A model generated the notes under the pieces. The model was not told the origin of the DNA. It was given only the letters and a program-made list of their open reading frames with translations, and ran no database searches. The position numbers and the translations under genes were made by a program. A DNA stretch of 8,392 nt, from NCBI GenBank assembly GCA_964369475.1, contig CAYJFK010000082.1, positions 1-8,392 on the forward strand. Direction: 5' to 3'. Numbering within the stretch: the stretch's first letter is position 1; each line of letters begins with the position of its first letter. The stretch is from CAYJFK01 sp964369475. Lineage in GTDB: Bacteria; Bacillota; Clostridia; Oscillospirales; Feifaniaceae. Shown here in pieces: positions 5,246 through 8,392 of the stretch.

Positions 5246-5986
5246 ATGAAAAAGAGAAGATTGTTAGCGATTATTATGATAATTGGAATCATGACATCTT
5301 TGGTCACGTCAACAGTAGCGACAGATTATGGAGTAGCTAACGAGGTTAGCGATTTAGAGCTTTCCGCTATGTTCAACTACGCAAAGCATATGCCTAATAG
5401 CGAAAAAACAATGGAAATTTCAAATCACACAGAAATTTTGGATGGTGAGCTGGTGGATATTCGTGTGGAAACATATGAGGTGCACGCTCCACAAAAGCGT
5501 TCAGAGATGAGCTTGTTTAGTTCGCCGGGAGTAAGAATTGAACAAACATCTAAAGCTGTGATATCTAGAGCCACCATTACTGAACAGAGCGGAACTAGTC
5601 AAGTTAACGGAAGCGATGAAACTGATAATGTTTATGGATATGTTAAGGTATTCTATGACAAATTATCTTATTCAAGTGGTCGGGAAGATTTTCTTATTAC
5701 AAAAGTCTCTGGGGGATATTCTCTAAGCGGCGATGACGGAGTATCTGTAAAGAGCCAAACTGTGCAGTATGCTTCTCCTACTCAAATGGAACCTAACAGA
5801 GGAGCTACTAAATATCCCGGAACGAGAACCAGTTGGAGTTATAACACTGGATATTCCGGTTACTCAAACCCTCTTGTAATCGTCGGAGCAAAAGCAACAT
5901 TTTTCTGTGGAAGACCACAAACATCAGCAAGTAACTATTGGAATTTTGAAGTGTCAAACACTATTCAACATGCTGCTTCTGCTTAA
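5246..5986 (+). CDS. Secreted protein of unknown function, cassette B
   Basis: The protein is 246 aa. The ATG at 5246 has a strong ribosome binding site (AAAGGAG, 5232-5238) at 7-nt spacing. The frame stays open further upstream, but that part is the promoter and leader. Residues 1-25 are a Sec signal peptide whose first 11 residues equal those of the cassette A protein; cleavage is likely after TVA (23-25). The mature part has an acidic segment (about 30-80) and then serine-, glycine- and aromatic-rich, probably beta-stranded sequence (about 95-240) with a single cysteine at 221. GYSLSGD at 157-163 and SW at 197-198 parallel the cassette A protein in spacing. No known domain is recognised. 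The next gene starts 80 nt downstream and is probably co-transcribed. Bacteriocin-like, adhesive or signalling roles are all possible and unsupported. Confidence 0.85.
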   Translation: MKKRRLLAIIMIIGIMTSLVTSTVATDYGVANEVSDLELSAMFNYAKHMPNSEKTMEISNHTEILDGELVDIRVETYEVHAPQKRSEMSLFSSPGVRIEQTSKAVISRATITEQSGTSQVNGSDETDNVYGYVKVFYDKLSYSSGREDFLITKVSGGYSLSGDDGVSVKSQTVQYASPTQMEPNRGATKYPGTRTSWSYNTGYSGYSNPLVIVGAKATFFCGRPQTSASNYWNFEVSNTIQHAASA

Positions 5987-6066
5987 AATTCAATGCTCTG
6001 TTTCTTTAAGCAACCGTAAAAATTTTTACAGCAAATAACATTTTTATAGCAGGGAGAGGAGAAAAT

Positions 6067-6492
6067 ATGAAGAAAATTATGCTGTTTTTGTTGACCGCAG
6101 TATTTCTCCTGTCGGCAAGTTTCGACATATACTATGGAGTTGAATTAGTATACCACTATAACAATACATATAATTCGTTTTGGAGAGATCTCCATGTGTT
6201 TGTTTCTCAACCTGCCTTTTATTTTTCCGGTATAGTGCTTCTACTTAGTTTTGTTAAAGGTCGTGGATTTGCCATAAAACCACATGTGTTTTACAGATAT
6301 CTGTTTATACTATCTGTTTTTGCCACGCTCTGTTATATTGCGATAGTAGGCAACCTGTTTATGGGTGGAGGATATGGTATATTCTTGGATTTACTCCTCT
6401 TTGTCCAAGCAAACCCTGCAATTTTTGCCCTTTTAGGATTTCTCATGTCAATGGGGGTATACGGATACGAGAGATCAGCAAAGGCAGAATAA
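6067..6492 (+). CDS. Four-helix membrane protein, cassette B partner
   Basis: The protein is 141 aa with four predicted membrane helices (about 4-24, 44-63, 76-97 and 104-132) and short basic loops (RGFAIKPH at 66-73). The ATG at 6067 follows AGGAG (6057-6061) with 5-nt spacing. No family is recognised, and I see no clear sequence similarity to the cassette A membrane protein beyond its overall character. Its position directly after a secreted-protein gene, as in cassette A, suggests a partner or protective role; this is inference. A palindrome GTAAAAATTTTTAC (6016-6029) lies between the two genes and could attenuate or process the transcript. Confidence 0.8.
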   Translation: MKKIMLFLLTAVFLLSASFDIYYGVELVYHYNNTYNSFWRDLHVFVSQPAFYFSGIVLLLSFVKGRGFAIKPHVFYRYLFILSVFATLCYIAIVGNLFMGGGYGIFLDLLLFVQANPAIFALLGFLMSMGVYGYERSAKAE

Positions 6493-6511
6493 GTTTTATG
6501 ACACAAACAAT

Positions 6512-6540
6512 AAAGCCCTGTGCACCATGCACAGGGCTTT
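6512..6540 (+). terminator. Terminator-like hairpin after cassette B
   Basis: AAAGCCCTGTGCA (6512-6524) and its exact reverse complement (6528-6540) form a 13-bp stem with a 3-nt loop, 20 nt past the membrane-protein stop. The stem is strong but only three Ts follow before the adjoining repeat element. The element may have inserted at, or been captured beside, an original terminator. Confidence 0.65.
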
Positions 6541-6710
6541 GCAGCTTGGAGAAAAAGTGTTTTCTCCAAGCTGCAAAAATCAGTCAAGCTGATTTTAACG
6601 CCCTCGGGGCGGGAATTTTACGCCAGAGGGCACCCTGATGGTGCCCCCTCGCCGCTCCCCCACCTTCCGAAGGGCTTGATTTTATGTTTTTCTCCGAGCT
6701 GCAAAGTCCT
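6533..6710. mobile_element. MITE-like palindromic element (copy 2)
   Basis: The ends 6533-6555 and 6688-6710 are inverted repeats matching at about 21 of 23 positions (core CTTTGCAGCTTGGAGAAAA). Between them are further hairpins: 6541-6574 (15-bp perfect arms, sharing its left arm with the terminal repeat), 6576-6596 (8 bp) and 6628-6646 (7 bp, loop CTGAT). The right half matches window positions 1-78. It is about 178 bp long with no credible coding content. Terminal inverted repeats, small size and more than one copy fit a non-autonomous mobile element, but target-site duplications are not evident. Confidence 0.6.
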
Positions 6711-6730
6711 AACTTTTTTACTCATGCATA

Positions 6731-6760
6731 TTCCAAAACCATATCACATTGTGTTATAAT
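6731..6760 (+). promoter_or_regulatory. Candidate promoter of the transporter gene
   Basis: TATAAT (6755-6760) is preceded by TGT (an extended -10), and a weak -35 TTCCAA (6731-6736) lies 18 nt upstream. The leader to the start codon is about 85-90 nt with no convincing riboswitch. Confidence 0.5.
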
Positions 6761-6853
6761 AAATTGTAGATTTAATAACATTCGAGCTTCTCGATTAAAG
6801 CGGTATAGAAATGCCGACACCATCGGGTGCTTACAAAACAAGGAGGTCACTTT

Positions 6854-8203
6854 ATGAAACAAAAAGAATCTTGGGGCAGTGCTATGGGGTTTATCCTCTC
6901 CTCCATCGGCTATGCCGTTGGGCTTGGAGCTATTTGGCGCTTTCCTTATGTTATCGGCACATCGGGCGGCGGCATGTTCCTTATTGTCTGCGCCGTACTC
7001 TCGATAGTGGTAGCCGTGCCGCTACTGCTCTGCGAGCTTACACTGGGTCGCACAACGGGCGAGACGGCAATTGTCGGTATGCGCCAACTTGCAGGCAAGG
7101 GTAGCCCTTGGGTAATGTTTGGCTGGACAGGGGTTGCCGCCGCCTTTGTCATGATTTCCTACTACGTCACGGTCGTTGGCGATGTGCTCTACTATGTCTA
7201 CAAAGGCATAACGAGCGACATAACAGCACTTCCGCAAGCCGAGCTTTCAGGGCTATACGACACACTCCAAGCCTCTGCCCCATCTAAACTTTTTTGGACC
7301 GTTCTAATACTTATCGCAAGTGCCGCCATATTGTGGCAAGGGGTGCAAAAGGGCATCGAGGCGGCCTCTAAAGTGCTTCTTCCGCTACTATTTGTCTTTT
7401 TATTCGTGCTCGCCTTTAGAGGTTGCACAATGGAGGGGGCATCGGTCGGCATAACATGGCTCTTTACCCCCGACTTCACAAAGCTTAACATGACGACAAT
7501 AATGTCGGCCCTATCACAGGTATTCTTCCTTGCAGGTGTCGCCCTATCCTCTGCCTTTGCCTTTGGAAGCTACCTCGACAGAGAAAAGAGCGACATACCA
7601 TTTTCCACAATAGTTATTGTGCTCTCAAACTTCGCCGTAGCAATTTTGGCAGGCCTTGCAATATTCCCCGCCCTTTTCTCCTACGGCATGGAACCGAACG
7701 CAGGAGCAGGCCTTGTATTTATGGCAATGCCGGTCGTTTTCGGCGACATGGCAGGCGGTCGCATTTGGATGACGGTATTCTTCTTCCTCGTACTTATCGC
7801 CGGCATGACCTCTATTCTCGGCCTATTCGAAGGCCTTTCAGCGACCCTTGCCGATGCATTTGGCAAGTCGAAAAAGCAAATGCTTTTAATCTTAACCCCA
7901 CTTATCGCCATATCCTCCCTCCCTGCCATATTGGCATCTACCCTATTAAAGGATGTAACGATACTCGGCATGGACACATTTACCTTTATGGACTTTTTAT
8001 CGGTCGGCCTACTGGTGCCTGTCGGCGCACTTATTCTAAATATATATGCCGCCCACAAATACCCCTTCGAAAAGCTCGCCGAAGAAGGCTCTGTCGGGGC
8101 AAAACACTTTAACATTCCGCTATGGCTTGCACCTATTTTAAAGTATGTAATCCCAGTTATAACGGCGGTCGTTTTAGTGGCAGGTGTTGTATCCTATATA
8201 TAA
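6854..8203 (+). CDS. NSS-family (SLC6/LeuT-fold) transporter, atypical Na1 site
   Basis: This is a 449-aa integral membrane protein with about 11 helices, like the shorter bacterial members of the neurotransmitter:sodium symporter family, which import amino acids or amines with Na+. The ATG at 6854 follows AAGGAGG (6840-6846) at 7-nt spacing; an upstream in-frame start at 6827 lacks such a site. Family signatures are GYAVGLGAIWRFPY (19-32, helix 1) and TSGGGMF (36-42). The Na2-site residues of LeuT (A351, T354, S355) correspond to A316, T319 and S320 (AGMTS). By contrast LeuT N27, a Na1 and substrate ligand, is A26, and T254 is L226. Helix 6 reads FFLAGVALSS rather than the usual Ser/Gly-rich unwound segment. 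N259 probably aligns with LeuT N286. The substrate cannot be predicted. It is transcribed alone. Confidence 0.93.
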   Translation: MKQKESWGSAMGFILSSIGYAVGLGAIWRFPYVIGTSGGGMFLIVCAVLSIVVAVPLLLCELTLGRTTGETAIVGMRQLAGKGSPWVMFGWTGVAAAFVMISYYVTVVGDVLYYVYKGITSDITALPQAELSGLYDTLQASAPSKLFWTVLILIASAAILWQGVQKGIEAASKVLLPLLFVFLFVLAFRGCTMEGASVGITWLFTPDFTKLNMTTIMSALSQVFFLAGVALSSAFAFGSYLDREKSDIPFSTIVIVLSNFAVAILAGLAIFPALFSYGMEPNAGAGLVFMAMPVVFGDMAGGRIWMTVFFFLVLIAGMTSILGLFEGLSATLADAFGKSKKQMLLILTPLIAISSLPAILASTLLKDVTILGMDTFTFMDFLSVGLLVPVGALILNIYAAHKYPFEKLAEEGSVGAKHFNIPLWLAPILKYVIPVITAVVLVAGVVSYI

Positions 8204-8338
8204 TCTTTGCTTATAGCGTTCAGGTCGACAGTATAATGGCAAACAAAAAAACTCATATAGAGCAACCAATCTAAGGGCATTATTAATTTTATGTTAAAAT
8301 TGATGGCCGCTTTTGTGTTGTTTTTGTATAATTTCTAC

Positions 8339-8392
8339 CTAGGGTGATAGATATAATCCGAACCCGTTTTTGAAGCCACAGGGCGCCTTGTG
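8339..8392 (+). ncRNA. Possible start of a structured RNA (truncated)
   Basis: After an AT-rich gap, TATAAT at 8327-8332 is followed 7 nt later by a GC-richer block with no reading frame (AGGGTGATAG, CCGAACCCG, GAAGCCACAGGGCGCC) running to the window end. The composition change right after a -10 hexamer suggests a non-coding transcript. The look recalls the 5' part of 6S RNA in Firmicutes, but I cannot verify this and no good -35 is present. Between 8204 and 8338 I see only a weak A/T hairpin at 8285-8301. Confidence 0.25.

Noticed and set aside
6520..6759. A 79-residue plus-strand frame through the repeat element
   Set aside because: It consists of the inverted-repeat hairpins and has no ribosome binding site. 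The same sequence is repeated at 1-78.
6761..6853. Riboswitch in the transporter leader
   Set aside because: Only a weak short pairing (CACC with GGGTG) is visible, no known aptamer motif is present, and the leader is short.

Overview
The window looks like a low-to-moderate GC Firmicutes genome, most likely an anaerobic gut Clostridia (Ruminococcaceae/Oscillospiraceae-like). The signs are strong AGGAGG-type ribosome binding sites, consensus SigA promoters (TTGACA, 17 nt, TATAAT), a C-terminal dockerin repeat, and many short dispersed repeats. Two runs of ten Ns (417-426 and 2504-2513) show it is a scaffold of three contigs. Contig ends carry homopolymers or repeats, so order and orientation across the gaps are not proven by the sequence.

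Layout. 1-301 holds the right end of a dispersed repeat, a terminator and a long hairpin. 302-416 (minus) is the C-terminal end of a dockerin protein cut off by the first gap. 427-573 is low-quality homopolymer followed by a composite heptad/hairpin repeat. 565-2133 (minus) is a two-gene unit, 'cassette A': a secreted protein of 337 aa followed by a polytopic membrane protein of about 175 aa. 2134-2400 is its regulatory region. 2404-2661 is repeats around the second gap. 2674-4773 (minus) is pnp, polynucleotide phosphorylase. 4774-5245 is a divergent intergenic region. 5246-6492 (plus) is 'cassette B': a secreted protein of 246 aa and a four-helix membrane protein of 141 aa. 6512-6710 is a MITE-like repeat with about 23-bp imperfect terminal inverted repeats. 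6854-8203 (plus) is an NSS-family (SLC6/LeuT-fold) transporter with an unusual Na1 site. 8204-8392 is non-coding and may contain the start of a structured RNA.

The most notable content is the pair of cassettes A and B. They lie in opposite orientations on either side of pnp. Each has a perfect-consensus distal promoter. About 150-160 nt further on comes a second TTGACA promoter whose spacer is an alternating TA tract: 13 nt in A and 23 nt in B. This is followed by a 12-bp perfect palindrome at the expected transcription start, a stem-loop with a compensatory base-pair change just before the start codon, and an identical first 11 residues of the signal peptide. The mature proteins then diverge, but they keep a faint common pattern (GYxxSGD, then SW about 40 residues on). 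Each secreted gene is followed closely by a small multi-helix membrane protein. This looks like a diversified family of co-regulated secreted effector plus membrane partner modules, possibly phase-variable. Its function cannot be named from sequence alone.
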